A stretch of 64,000 bases of DNA from Limnoperna fortunei (GCA_944474755.1 OX104113.1:55696074-55760073); one strand, 5' to 3'; shown: positions 10,667 through 19,979, numbered from the stretch's first letter. Notes: generated from the sequence alone by a model not told the origin. A program made the numbers and translations.

Positions 10667-11959
10667 TCAACTTATATAGGAAAACACTAATTCATCTGTA
10701 TGTCCTGTTTCTGTGTCCTGTTGTCCTGTTTCTGTTTTGTTGGTTTGTGTAGAAGCGTGAGCTGTTGTAACTTGTAAAGAGTTCTGAATTGAAACATTCC
10801 TCCTAAGAACACGGGTGTTGGTCCCCTTCTCTTCTGTTGTTGTTTCTGTCTGTGTTTGTTCCTCCTCCCTGACAGGCTCTACTTGGATAGAAGCATTCGC
10901 AATCGGTTGTGCAATATAATATGGTACATCTACTTGTACACCAATTGTCCTCCTTGCACTAATTGTTGGATCAGCCACCCAAGTAGCTGTCAGAACATAG
11001 ACAGTTCCATCTGGTAACACTACTTTCTCCTCCTTCCTGACACAATTGTACCCATAAGGAATAACAGAGCCCTGATAAGTGGAGCTTTTCACTGCTTCCT
11101 TTCTGATGTTCTGAATAAGTTTTCCTGTTTTAGATGCATCAAATGAACTGGGAGGTGCTAAAAATCTGTGCCACAATTTTCCTTCTGAAGTTGCCTCAGG
11201 GTTAGGTACTGCAAGATGGCTTGAGTCTCTTTTTGTAGTATACATATGCGGTTTCATGACAGAGGGTGAAGAGCAGGAAGATTCAGAGGATGTACATGAT
11301 GATGAAGATGAGCTAATGGAAGACAAGTTTGGTATGATTTCCGATGTAATTTCATCAGGTAACAGATTATCATCCTCAATGATGATTACAGGTGAATTAG
11401 TTGGTTCGGTTACAAATGCTGGGACACGGTCTGTTTTAGGTTTCTTTGAAGGTGGTGTTGATGGTATTGGAGAGATGATTCTGACTGGTCTGGTAAACAA
11501 CGAGGTATCAATGCTTTCATTTTCAATTTCATGGTCTTCATATCCGAGTGTGATGCTTACAGGTGAAACAAGTGATGAACGGGTGGAACAAGGGCTGAAC
11601 TGGTTTGCTGGTCGTTGAACTTGTAGAGGAGTAAGTGGTTGGAATGTATCTCTGTCGCTCTGCTTCAGTTCCAAAGTTTTACTGGCAGATGTACTATATG
11701 TGGGTAGATCCTGGTAGTAGCTGCAGGGGATGTCTGGTATGGTCATGTGTGTCATATTTCTGTTTTCCTTGTCATCAGAATAGGCTATGCCATGCTTACG
11801 CAGTTGGTGGTCAGTCATTCGGTATTTCAGTGATGAGGAAACTACATATGAACACAGGTTACATTTAACAACCTTGCTAGGATGTACCACCCTCACGTGT
11901 CTCATTAGTGCCTGTCTAGTGTTGTACCAGTTTCCGCATTGATAACATTCAAAACTCAT
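10667..11959 (-). CDS. Gypsy third ORF: C2H2 zinc-finger protein in the env position
   Basis: A 430-residue intact ORF lies between pol and the 3' LTR, on the same strand. Residues about 5-25 form one C2H2 finger (CYQCGNWYNTRQALMRHVRVVH, C-x2-C-x12-H-x4-H), and about 33-56 a second, looser one. The middle is serine/proline-rich with a poly-Ser stretch, and about 265-325 is a more ordered-looking block. The C-terminus has repeated short motifs ending in TQT or similar (EQTQTE, ASTQTN). There is no signal peptide, furin-like site or membrane anchor, so it is not an envelope. The ATG directly follows a splice-acceptor-like CCTTGTAG. A nucleic-acid-binding or regulatory role is plausible but unproven. 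The intact frame next to damaged gag and pol argues that it is coding. Confidence 0.8.
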   Translation of the reverse strand: MSFECYQCGNWYNTRQALMRHVRVVHPSKVVKCNLCSYVVSSSLKYRMTDHQLRKHGIAYSDDKENRNMTHMTIPDIPCSYYQDLPTYSTSASKTLELKQSDRDTFQPLTPLQVQRPANQFSPCSTRSSLVSPVSITLGYEDHEIENESIDTSLFTRPVRIISPIPSTPPSKKPKTDRVPAFVTEPTNSPVIIIEDDNLLPDEITSEIIPNLSSISSSSSSCTSSESSCSSPSVMKPHMYTTKRDSSHLAVPNPEATSEGKLWHRFLAPPSSFDASKTGKLIQNIRKEAVKSSTYQGSVIPYGYNCVRKEEKVVLPDGTVYVLTATWVADPTISARRTIGVQVDVPYYIAQPIANASIQVEPVREEEQTQTETTTEEKGTNTRVLRRNVSIQNSLQVTTAHASTQTNKTETGQQDTETGHTDELVFSYIS

Positions 11960-11982
11960 CTACAAGGATGAAACAAGATTTT
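11960..11982 (-). promoter_or_regulatory. Predicted splice acceptor before the third ORF
   Basis: On the sense strand a pyrimidine-rich run ends in TCCTTGTAG immediately before the ATG of the zinc-finger ORF. Paired with the GTAAGT donor at 17375-17380, it would give a subgenomic mRNA that skips gag-pol, as for env in retroviruses. Confidence 0.5.
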
Positions 11983-12175
11983 TGAGAATACATTTTTAAC
12001 ACTGCGCATTGACCAGAGAGCTATCTCACATGTTGTGTTTTCTCGTTAGTCCAAACTTTTTCTTAAAATACACGTTTTATATGACATGTTTGTTTTCTAA
12101 TTTTATTTATTAAAAATATACTTTTTTTTTTTTTACAGATCAAGTAACAGACTAATGACACTTCTTCTTTTTTTT

Positions 12176-14233
12176 TTATTCAGCCTGCTCAAAATATGGT
12201 TTGAGCCTATCATGATGAACGACTTGAATTTTTGAATTCTGAGACTTTTGGATTTTATAGATAACATCTGATATTACATCTAATATACAGTATGGCCCAT
12301 CCCAATGCCTCTGCAGTTTTGGACTCACATTTTTAGTTCTCACTAAAGAATATAGCCACACAAAATCACCAACTTTGTACGAATTTTGCTTTGCTTTAAT
12401 GTCATATTGTCGTTTTTGTTTATCACTGGCTGCGATAATATTTTTTCGTGCTCTTTCTTGTACTTTCCAAAGTTTTTCTTGCAAGTTAAGAACATATTCA
12501 TGTTTTGCATCCACTTTATCTTTGAATTGTTCGCGTTGTGGGTGGGGGCCATAAATTAAATCTACAGGGAGCTCAATTTCTCGTCCGAGCATCATTAAAC
12601 AAGGGGAGAGCTTAGTACTATCATGTTCAGATGACCTGTAGGCCATTAAAGCCCACGGTAACTGTTCATCCCAGTCTCTTTGATTTTTATTTATATATTT
12701 ACTTAAAATATCTTCGAGGGAACGGTTAAATCGTTCAACAAGGCCATCACTTTGTGGTCTAAATGCAGTAGTTCGAGTTTTATTTATTCTGAATTGTTTA
12801 CACAATTCTTTAAACAACGCAGATTCGAATTGCCTTCCTTGGTCTGTATGTATCTCGCGAGGGACACCAAATCTACTAACAAAGTTAGTAATAAAACTTT
12901 CAACTACTGTTGCAGCTTCAATGTCTGGAATAGAGTAACCTTCAACCCATTTTGTAAAATAGTCTGCGACGATAAGTGCATATCTATTTCCCTTATTCGT
13001 CAATGGTAAAGGGCCTATAATGTCTAAAGCAATCCTCTCAAGGGGAGCACCCACATTGTATTGCTTCATTTTTGCTTTGCGTTGTGGTTGCTTTCTCGAA
13101 CTGCAAGTTTTACAGTTTTTTATATAGTTAATTACATCATTTTTATACCCAACCCAATAAAACCTATTTTGAACCCTTGCAGTTGTTTTGTGGATCCCCA
13201 TATGACCTGCAGAAGGGTCATCATGGACCAGTGATAATATTTCTTGCTTCCAAACATTTGGAATCAGAAATTGTAAATTTGTTTGCTCCGTAACTGGATG
13301 TATCCATTTGCGATAAAGGACATCATTAATAATTTCAATCCGATCCCACTGTGACCAATATTTTTTTAATCGTACATTTTCAATGGCAATTTCTGCCCAA
13401 GTGGGTCGTTCGCGACTTGAAGCTTTCAGCTTATACAGAATAGAGATATTCATATCAGATTTTTGAGCATCTGACATTTCCACATCAGTTTTGTGAGACA
13501 ACCATTGAAATGTATAGTGATCATCATCATCTACAGACTTCATTTCACACTTTCTAGTTCTTCGTAAAAACTCTTGGTTACATGCATTTCCACCAATAGA
13601 TTCCAATTCCATTTCGTCACGACGGCTGCAGTGATTACATTCATTACACGGACGACGCGACAGGCCATCGGCGTTTCCGTGTTGTTTACCTGGCCTGTGC
13701 TGTATCGTAAAATTGTATGTATTGAGCATTTCGAGCCAACGCGCCATTTGACCTTCGGGGTTTTTGAAGCGTAAAAGCCATGTCAAGGCGCCATGGTCTG
13801 TTCTAACTAAGAACTGTGTTCCATACAAATAATGGTGAAAATGCTTGAGACTTAAAACAATTGCTAATAGCTCACGTCGTGTGACACAATATTGTCTTTG
13901 AGTTTTGCTGAGAGCTTTACTAAAGTACGCTATGACAATTTCTTTGCCATCTGATATTTGTGACAGAACTGCGCCTATACCGTAACCACTAGCGTCGGTA
14001 TCAAGAATGAAAGGTTTGGCCATGTCCGGAAAGCCAAGTATAGGTGCAGTCAACAGTGAGTTTTTTAGTTGTTGAAAAGCCGTTTCACATTCATCTGTCC
14101 ATTTGAAAGGACAATTCTTTTCTGTCAACTTATGCATGGGTTTTGCTATAACAGCGAAGTTTCTGATAAATTTACGGTAATAAGAGCATGTACCCAAGAA
14201 ACTTCGGACATCTTTTAGTGATTTGGGACTCGG
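12176..14233 (-). CDS. pol: Gypsy pol, downstream part: RT thumb, RNase H, integrase
   Basis: In frame with the upstream half but separated from it by the TGA at 14234-14236. It begins with the RT connection FLGTCSYYRKF, then RNase H with TDASGYGIGAVLSQ and RTDHGALTWLL and a final HGNADGLSR. The integrase HHCC finger reads HDDPSAGHMGIH...CKTC. The catalytic core shows D in LDIIGPLP, D in HTDQGRQFE and E in LVERFNRSLED. A C-terminal GPY module (HWDGPYCILDV) and HHDRLKPYFEQ end the protein at 12176. All catalytic residues expected for Ty3/gypsy RNase H and integrase are present. There is no chromodomain. Confidence 0.93.
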   Translation of the reverse strand, partial: PSPKSLKDVRSFLGTCSYYRKFIRNFAVIAKPMHKLTEKNCPFKWTDECETAFQQLKNSLLTAPILGFPDMAKPFILDTDASGYGIGAVLSQISDGKEIVIAYFSKALSKTQRQYCVTRRELLAIVLSLKHFHHYLYGTQFLVRTDHGALTWLLRFKNPEGQMARWLEMLNTYNFTIQHRPGKQHGNADGLSRRPCNECNHCSRRDEMELESIGGNACNQEFLRRTRKCEMKSVDDDDHYTFQWLSHKTDVEMSDAQKSDMNISILYKLKASSRERPTWAEIAIENVRLKKYWSQWDRIEIINDVLYRKWIHPVTEQTNLQFLIPNVWKQEILSLVHDDPSAGHMGIHKTTARVQNRFYWVGYKNDVINYIKNCKTCSSRKQPQRKAKMKQYNVGAPLERIALDIIGPLPLTNKGNRYALIVADYFTKWVEGYSIPDIEAATVVESFITNFVSRFGVPREIHTDQGRQFESALFKELCKQFRINKTRTTAFRPQSDGLVERFNRSLEDILSKYINKNQRDWDEQLPWALMAYRSSEHDSTKLSPCLMMLGREIELPVDLIYGPHPQREQFKDKVDAKHEYVLNLQEKLWKVQERARKNIIAASDKQKRQYDIKAKQNSYKVGDFVWLYSLVRTKNVSPKLQRHWDGPYCILDVISDVIYKIQKSQNSKIQVVHHDRLKPYFEQAE

Positions 14234-14236
14234 TCA
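14234..14236 (-). other. In-frame nonsense codon in pol
   Basis: A TGA interrupts an otherwise continuous pol frame between the RT palm and the RT connection/RNase H. The conserved motif around it is intact on both sides. It could be a recent null mutation, a base-calling error or, less likely, a read-through stop. Confidence 0.85.
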
Positions 14237-15888
14237 TGATTTAACAGAGTCAATTTTATCAGGGTCAGTAGCTACACCGTCTGCAGACACAGTGTGTCCA
14301 AGAAACGAAACACGCTTCTGGAAGAAACAGCACTTTTTGGGCGATATCTTTAAGCCTTCTTTGGCTATCCGACTTAAAACTTCAGCGAGTCTTTCCAAGT
14401 GAGACTCGTATGAATCAGAGAAAACAATAATGTCATCTATATAAATTAAACAGGTTCTCCAATTGAGTCCTGCTAAAACATACTCCATTAACCGTTGAAA
14501 AGTTGCGACGCCATTGCATAGACCCATTGCCATTACCCGAAACTGAAATAAGCCTTTAGTGCTTGAGAATGCAGTTTTCTCTTTATCTTTTTCGTCCATT
14601 TGGACCTGAAAATAACCGCTCGATAAATCTAAGACACTAAACCATTTTGAACCCCGTAAAGCATCAAGAGAATCGTCTATTCGTGGGAGAGGATATGAGT
14701 CCTTAATAGGTAAATTATTGAGAGAACGCATGTCAACACAGATACGAATAGAACCGTCTTTCTTTGTAACTGGCACTATATTTGATGCCCATGGGCTCGT
14801 CGATGGTTCTATTATTTTACAATCGATAAGTCGCTGTATCTCCTGATCGACTGCGTCTCTTTTTATGTGCGGGATCCGTCTCGGCGGTTGTTTGAAAGGT
14901 TGGGCGTTGCCAGTGTTTATCTTGTGTTTAATACTACTCGCAACCCCTAAGTCGTCTTTAGTTTTAGAAAACACGTGTGTATGTTTTTTCAAAAGTCTCT
15001 CTAATTGTTCACTTTGGTTTTCAGTTAAATTTTCGCTGCTTCTGTTTTTGAGGTCGAGTAAATATTCGGGTAGTACGTCTGTTTCGGTAGTATAGACCTT
15101 CATCAGTTTTGCGTTATTACGACCGAAAGAAACATCAAAGTGCACAGACTCGCAAGTTGCTACACATGTAGAACAAGGTAAAGTTATTTCAAAATCATTG
15201 ATATTTGCAAGCCTCAACGGAACTAACCCGCAACTAGGATCAACAAGCGTTTTTGCTACTAGGACATTATTGACGTGTTTTGAATGAGACGACTCGACAA
15301 TGGCATGAACGACACTACTTGAGTCGCCATTGACCTGTCCTGTTGCTATAATTTCAGTATTTGGTGGAATGGTAACCTTTTCCATTAGCGATACTTTAAA
15401 CACTGAGTCAATTTGACTTTCTTTGATGCACTGTATTTTATTTTGATACAGAGTTAATATTCCCACCCCAAGGTCGAGAGTACATTTGAATTTACTTAAG
15501 AAATCATAACCTATGATAGCTAGTACATCAATCTCAGCTATTATGAATTTGTGAGTCAATGTAATATCATGTATGGTTACCGGTAAATCTATGTAACCGA
15601 ATGTTTTTATCTGTCCTCCATCAGCAAAACAGAGTCTTGTGTTATAAGCTTTTATATCTGGCCTATAATTTGAAGGTATAACATTGTATTTCCTAGGGTG
15701 TAGAATGCATATCGTTGAACCTGTATCGATTAAACAATTAATTTCAAGAGAATTAATAAAACATTTCAAATATAAACTGTCTTGTTTATTTATTTCCGGG
15801 GACCTAAAATTTTCATGACAAGTTGCTGGTGACCGGTCCTCGTCTCCAGCTTTTATTAGTTTCCCTGATGTCGGGTTGAATTCGACTC
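14234..15888 (-). CDS. pol: Gypsy pol, upstream part: protease and reverse transcriptase
   Basis: The frame opens at about 15888 by a -1 shift from gag; the first in-frame start-like codon (15769) is only a TTG, so initiation there is unlikely. Protease: LIDTGST is the aspartic active site, with IIGYDFL as the flap/ILG-like motif. RT: CKIIEPSTSPWASNIV, DMRSLN, LDLSSGYFQVQM, FRVMAMGLCNGVATFQRLM, and the catalytic YIDD in CLIYIDDIIVFSD, then FLGHTVS. The frame stops at a TGA (14234-14236) at a position where Ty3/gypsy RTs normally have the tryptophan of their WP.P motif, and the same frame continues downstream as RNase H. The copy is therefore interrupted by one nonsense change. Confidence 0.93.
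15800..15865 (-). promoter_or_regulatory. Predicted -1 ribosomal frameshift signal
   Basis: The heptamer G_GGA_AAC (15859-15865, sense strand) is in the gag frame and directly followed by the gag stop TAA (15856-15858). A -1 slip leads exactly into the protease-RT frame. After a 9 nt spacer, CTGGAGAC (15842-15849) can pair with GTCACCAG (15826-15833) with one mismatch. GGACC in that loop (15835-15839) can pair with GGTCC downstream (15800-15804), forming an H-type pseudoknot. The heptamer type is known from retroviral gag-pro/pol junctions. The fold was found by eye. Confidence 0.8.
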
Positions 15889-16194
15889 AACCATTTGAGT
15901 CTGTTGTGGGGGGTTTGTATTTTGCTTGTCAGCTTGTTTGTACTTGACACAATTGTGTTTCTTATCCCACTCGAATTTTCGACATTCTTTCTTAATGTGA
16001 CCCTTATTACCACAGTAAAAACACGTAATAACTTTTGAAATTTTATGTGGCTGATTATTAAGTTTTTCTATTTGATCACTAATTTTTGCTAGCCGAACAT
16101 GAATTTCATCTTCATTTTGATCATTTGCATTTATCATGCGCAGTCCTTGTTTCCCACTTCGAAGTCTTTTTTTGATCGACAATGAAAGACTCAT
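15856..16194 (-). CDS. gag: Gypsy gag C-terminal part with zinc knuckle (shifted frame)
   Basis: This frame carries CFYCGNKGHIKKEC, a perfect CCHC zinc knuckle (C-x2-C-x4-H-x4-C) of a nucleocapsid, followed by a polar Gln/Asn-rich tail. It overlaps the end of the main gag frame. The switch lies at a run of seven A residues on the sense strand (near 16172-16178), in the +1 direction. A one-base homopolymer expansion explains it best; a programmed shift is possible but unsupported. The frame ends with the slippery heptamer and TAA at 15856, which is where gag normally ends. Confidence 0.85.
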   Translation of the reverse strand: MSLSLSIKKRLRSGKQGLRMINANDQNEDEIHVRLAKISDQIEKLNNQPHKISKVITCFYCGNKGHIKKECRKFEWDKKHNCVKYKQADKQNTNPPQQTQMVESNSTRHQGN

Positions 16195-17365
16195 ATTCTA
16201 CACCGAAACGAACGCAGTCGTCTATGGACTTCGGCTCTCGCTGGAAGATCGAGAGTTGAAGTTTAGAGTCGTTAATCGCTCTTATAAAGCAGTCCTTTGC
16301 AAGTTGATTTCGTATATCTATAGGAGCTGACGGATATGCAAGCCTAGTAATACGTCTTATCTCTTGTGCCATTTCAGGTAATGCCTGTCCCGGTTTTCTG
16401 TATAAGGAATTCATTTGTGCTTTATACATGTTTTGCTGATTTACGGGCTCGAACCGCGAAGTCAGAGCCAAAACTAAATAATCATAATCAAACCTTTTTG
16501 CCGGCTCAATTTCCGTAACAACACCCTGTGCCACACCCCTTAAACTTGTAGCAAGTTCGTAAGCTTTGGTGTATTCATCCCACCTATTGACAGTGGACAC
16601 CATTTCGAATTGAACGAGAAAATCTTGCCAACTGTTTGAACCGTCAAAAGTTGGTGGTTTCTTAGGCTTAAATTGAGACAATGAACTTGACCCATTCGAG
16701 ACTAACTGGTTGCACGAGTACGAGTCGTCAGTCTTTGTAAGTTTTACTCGGGAGTTTTCCATTTCACGTTTACCACACCCCACATTTGTGTACCTTCGAT
16801 CGGGAGGAGTCATGGTGTCTACACACCCGTTTCTGTCCATTCGGACAGGTCCGCACACCTCATCACGTAAAGTTGGTGGTGCCTTCCATGAAGAGTTAGT
16901 GCTGGGCCCATAGCACTGATCACTCTGACCGCGGAGATCTGGCAACACTCCATCATTTAGATGATTGTCTCCCCCTTCATGGGATAGCCTGAAATTCTCA
17001 AAACGAATTTCATCGTCATTATGACTCTCCAATAAACCAATAATTCGTCTTTCAGTCTCCCTGAGTTCACTTAGTTCCCGTTTCAGTTTTTCGCGCTTTT
17101 GTAAATTTAAGTTTTCCGTATTTGTGTTTTGCAAATTATCAATGTCACGACTCGTTTCTCGTCGGGAAACAGAAGTTTTTACCCGCATCTGGACTTCACC
17201 TGATGGTGTTAGATCTAAATGACTCGATTTCGTACAGTTTAAGTCCATCGACCTCGATGCGGGGAGTCGTGGATCGACTCCCGATTCCAATGATGATGTA
17301 CCTTCACTTTCAGTCTGTTCTAACATCACAAAACTCGGTTGCCTTGACACACGAGAACTCGACAT
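16121..17365 (-). CDS. gag: Gypsy Gag, N-terminal and capsid part
   Basis: A 414-residue ORF starts at an ATG 76 bp inside the 5' LTR. Residues about 80-115 are a charged, leucine-containing coiled coil (KREKLKRELSELRETERRI). About 115-225 is a low-complexity linker. About 230-395 is the capsid-type retrotransposon Gag domain (FDGSNSWQDFLVQFEMV, YEL-type helix, ALTSRF, MYKAQMNSLYRKPGQ, IRRITRLAYP). The frame terminates at 16121 after a 7-A run where the zinc-knuckle frame takes over, so capsid and nucleocapsid are split in this copy. The product would form the particle core that packages element RNA. Confidence 0.88.
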   Translation of the reverse strand: MSSSRVSRQPSFVMLEQTESEGTSSLESGVDPRLPASRSMDLNCTKSSHLDLTPSGEVQMRVKTSVSRRETSRDIDNLQNTNTENLNLQKREKLKRELSELRETERRIIGLLESHNDDEIRFENFRLSHEGGDNHLNDGVLPDLRGQSDQCYGPSTNSSWKAPPTLRDEVCGPVRMDRNGCVDTMTPPDRRYTNVGCGKREMENSRVKLTKTDDSYSCNQLVSNGSSSLSQFKPKKPPTFDGSNSWQDFLVQFEMVSTVNRWDEYTKAYELATSLRGVAQGVVTEIEPAKRFDYDYLVLALTSRFEPVNQQNMYKAQMNSLYRKPGQALPEMAQEIRRITRLAYPSAPIDIRNQLAKDCFIRAINDSKLQLSIFQREPKSIDDCVRFGVEYESFIVDQKKTSKWETRTAHDKCK

Positions 17366-17374
17366 TTTGTTTTG

Positions 17375-17381
17375 ACTTACT
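17375..17381 (-). promoter_or_regulatory. Predicted splice donor in the gypsy leader
   Basis: The sense strand reads TTTTAA|GTAAGTC just upstream of the gag ATG (17363-17365). GTAAGT is a consensus donor. Its position in the untranslated leader matches retroviral major splice donors and pairs logically with the acceptor at 11960. Confidence 0.5.
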
Positions 17382-17420
17382 TAAAATTAAGTTCGTGGAG
17401 ATCCCTTTGAAATGACAGGG

Positions 17421-17439
17421 ATCCCCACACTGGCCACCA
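17421..17439 (-). promoter_or_regulatory. Primer binding site
   Basis: One base after the 5' LTR the sense strand reads TGGTGGCCAGTGTGGGGAT. TGG matches the complement of a tRNA CCA end, and the rest resembles the 3' end of a tRNA-Leu. The exact tRNA was not confirmed. Confidence 0.7.
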
Positions 17440-17440
17440 A

Positions 17441-18792
17441 TGTAGCGAACCTACCCCGCTAATTATTTTTAAGTAAGTTTTACCTTAGGACATGAAATGG
17501 CAACCGACACTCCCCGACTCCGAGACCACTAGTTTTGGATTTGTGTTCTTTGAGGAACTACTTTAGTTCCTTATTTTGCGACACAAGACAAATATTTGAC
17601 ATGTGACTTGAGACTTCGTAGTCTTGGCTCAATATAAATTTGAGACTCGAGAATCTATTGTGTTACTGTATTATAGTTAAGTATGTGCGTTGTCAAGAAG
17701 ATTTTTAACAAGGATTACAATATCTTGTAAGGATGTTATTGTTTATTGAGACTTAACAACTTTGAGTTTAATACATAGTAAGACTCATTTTATATTATTA
17801 TTATTCAGACTCATTCAACACATCATTGCGCGGATAGCTCTGGTCAAGTACGCATTCGAATACTTGTTAAAATACCCAATAATAATTATATGTGATTTTC
17901 TTTTGTGTCTTGTTAGTAATGTAAGTTGTTTAGTGTCTTGTTCGTATAGTGCACGAGCTCGTTGAGTCTTGTTTGTAAACTCTTAACACAAATTAATAAG
18001 TAATGAAGTGACTTAATGTTGAAAGAAGACTCATAAAATCGGAACAAATGAGACGCAAATATTTTTTTATAGTTTGTTATTTCCTTATATGGTTGTTGCG
18101 CCTTAGAACTGCTTGAGTCTCGACATAATTGAAATATTGTAACTTGAGTCACTTTGCGTTTTAACACTGAATTTATCAACTCGAATAAATATTGACCTTG
18201 AATTTATGATGTCGCTATGAAAAGGTCTTAGCTGAGTCTCGAAGGACTTTTGACGTTTAAGTGAACGATTCGGGAGTCAAATCACGACTGAACTAAGACT
18301 CAAATCTCGCTCTATTTATACTATCGGGTGACTTAATTTTGATTATGACGTCACCGGTTACTTAAAAGACTTAAATTTGACGTATTAAACGCTATACGAC
18401 ATCTAGACTGATTTACGGCAGTAAGCAAATAGACACAAGATGGCGCTTGACCAGGGCTATCCGCATAGCTAAAAGGTAAGCAAAATGACAAAATATTCAT
18501 ACATTATAATAAACATTCGATAGACAAGTCAATGTATAACAAATAAACTCATATTTCTGTATCAAACAATATTCGTTGGACTTAAATAGTGTACATTTGT
18601 TACTGACGTCATTTGAAGTTGTCAACATAATACCTGGTAGGTTTTCAATAAGTGACGTTTTATCTTTACGTGGTCTATTTGACAATAATAAAAATTATAA
18701 AAAGGCATAATATTTAAGAAAACTATGATGTTTCAATCATAAGAACTTATTCATGTCTGATAACGGAGACACTCCATGAGAAATTCGTTACA
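17441..18792 (-). repeat. 5' LTR of the gypsy element
   Basis: 1352 bp, same termini as the other LTR at an offset of 8511. In sense orientation two CRE palindromes TGACGTCA lie at 18604-18611 and 18346-18353, and a TATA box TATAAATAG at 18312-18320, about 26 bp below the second CRE. Transcription would start near 18285, giving a U3 of about 500 bp. Confidence 0.95.
18312..18353 (-). promoter_or_regulatory. LTR core promoter: CRE plus TATA
   Basis: TGACGTCA followed about 26 bp later by TATAAATAG on the sense strand. This CREB/ATF-type arrangement is common in viral and cellular promoters. The same pair is kept in the 3' LTR (9801-9842). Confidence 0.6.
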
Positions 18793-19979
18793 CCTTGTTA
18801 GCAGATAAACTCAGAAACCGTAACTGATTCTCAAAATCTGAAGTGTAAAAAATGTCGCTGGACCTATGGCGATGATTTGTCATGCAAATTTTTTTTCCAA
18901 TCGACTTCCTGATTACGCGTTTTTGACCTGAAAAATGTCGCAACACGTCAAAATTTTTTTCTCAAAAACCGTAAGTCATAGAGACTTGGGACCACCACCA
19001 TTGATCCTAAGTGACATATGTTACAATTAAAAATGACAAGGTCAAAGGTCAAAAGTCAAGGTCAAAGGTCACCATAGGTCTTGTTAGCACTATATCTCAC
19101 AAACCATAAAAGATAGAAGCAGACAATAAATGGGAAAAATACTCCACTTATCGAGACCTTTATTTGGTACATTTGACAGGAAGCTATGCGATGAACCGTT
19201 TTCGAGTTACCGAGTTACTGCCCTTGATGTGTTTCGGTTTATCGGTTTTCTTGTTAAAACTTAAAAACGATTAGATATAATATAGTAAACATATAGGTTT
19301 AACATTATCAGTAGGAAAAGAGCTTCAATTTGAGCCAAAGGTCAAAGGTCAAAAGTCAAGGTCAAAGGTCACCATTGGTCTTGTTAGCACTATATCTGAT
19401 AAACCATAAAAGATAGAAACAGACAATAAATGGGAAAAATACTCCTCTTATCGAGACCTCCATTTGGTACATTTGGCCCGCAGCTGTGCGATGAACCATT
19501 TTCGAGTTACAGCCCTTGACGCGTTTCGGTTAATCGTTTTTTTTTTTATAAAACTTGAAAACGATTAGAGATAATATAGTAAACATATGGTTTAACATGA
19601 TCAGTAGGAAAAGAGCTTCAATTTGAGCCAAAGGTCAAAGGTCATAGGTCAAGGTCATACCATAGCAACAAGGTGACCGTTATAAAAAGTCCTTAGCAAC
19701 CATATATTTTTAGAATCAGAATGATGTACTTTACAGAAATATGTCTTTACATGACCGGAAGTGGCCTTTTGTCCCTAGCAACGGAATGAAAGTCCTTAAC
19801 AACCATATATTTTTTGGCTCCTGACCACTTTCTTTTCTCAAATAACTCTTTTTTATAACTGAAAGTGACATTTTGTGCTATACCAAGACACAAAATCCCA
19901 TAGCAATAACTTTTCTGACTTTCGAGGAGCGGTGGGAAAGACCTTCTCATTTGTTCTCAGAACAAATGGCAGTTTAATT
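18793..19979 (+). repeat. Array unit A, copy 2, right part
   Basis: Continues the unit interrupted at 8929. It contains two roughly 290 bp internal sub-repeats, each with an AGGTCA cluster (about 19040-19075 and 19338-19373; a third, shorter one near 19629). It ends with GGTGGGAAAGACCTT and the stem-loop near 19947-19967. Confidence 0.88.

Larger units (their letters stand above)
8930..18792 (-). mobile_element. Complete Ty3/gypsy LTR retrotransposon with a 3' zinc-finger ORF
   Basis: A 9863 bp element is bounded by two direct LTRs of 1352 bp (TGTAGCGAAC...TTCGTTACA), flanked by a 4 bp target duplication CCTT, and inserted in repeat unit A. Its sense strand is the minus strand: 5' LTR 17441-18792, primer site, gag, pol (PR-RT-RNaseH-IN), a third ORF with C2H2 fingers, polypurine tract, 3' LTR 8930-10281. 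The order RT-RNaseH-IN and a GPY-type integrase tail place it in Ty3/gypsy; there is no chromodomain. The LTRs differ at about five positions by eye, so the insertion is young. A gag frameshift and one TGA in pol are the only breaks noticed. Confidence 0.95.

Noticed and set aside
11256..11618. 120-codon plus-strand ORF
   Set aside because: Antisense shadow of the Ser/Glu-rich part of the gypsy third ORF.
10667..11959. Envelope gene
   Set aside because: The position fits, but there is no signal peptide, cleavage site or membrane anchor. C2H2 fingers are visible instead.
16121..16194. Programmed +1 frameshift inside gag
   Set aside because: The switch is at a plain 7-A run and would split capsid from nucleocapsid. 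A one-base homopolymer change or read error is simpler.
17762..18179. Short ORFs on both strands in the LTR, repeated at 9251-9668
   Set aside because: They lie wholly in the LTR and appear twice only because the LTR does.
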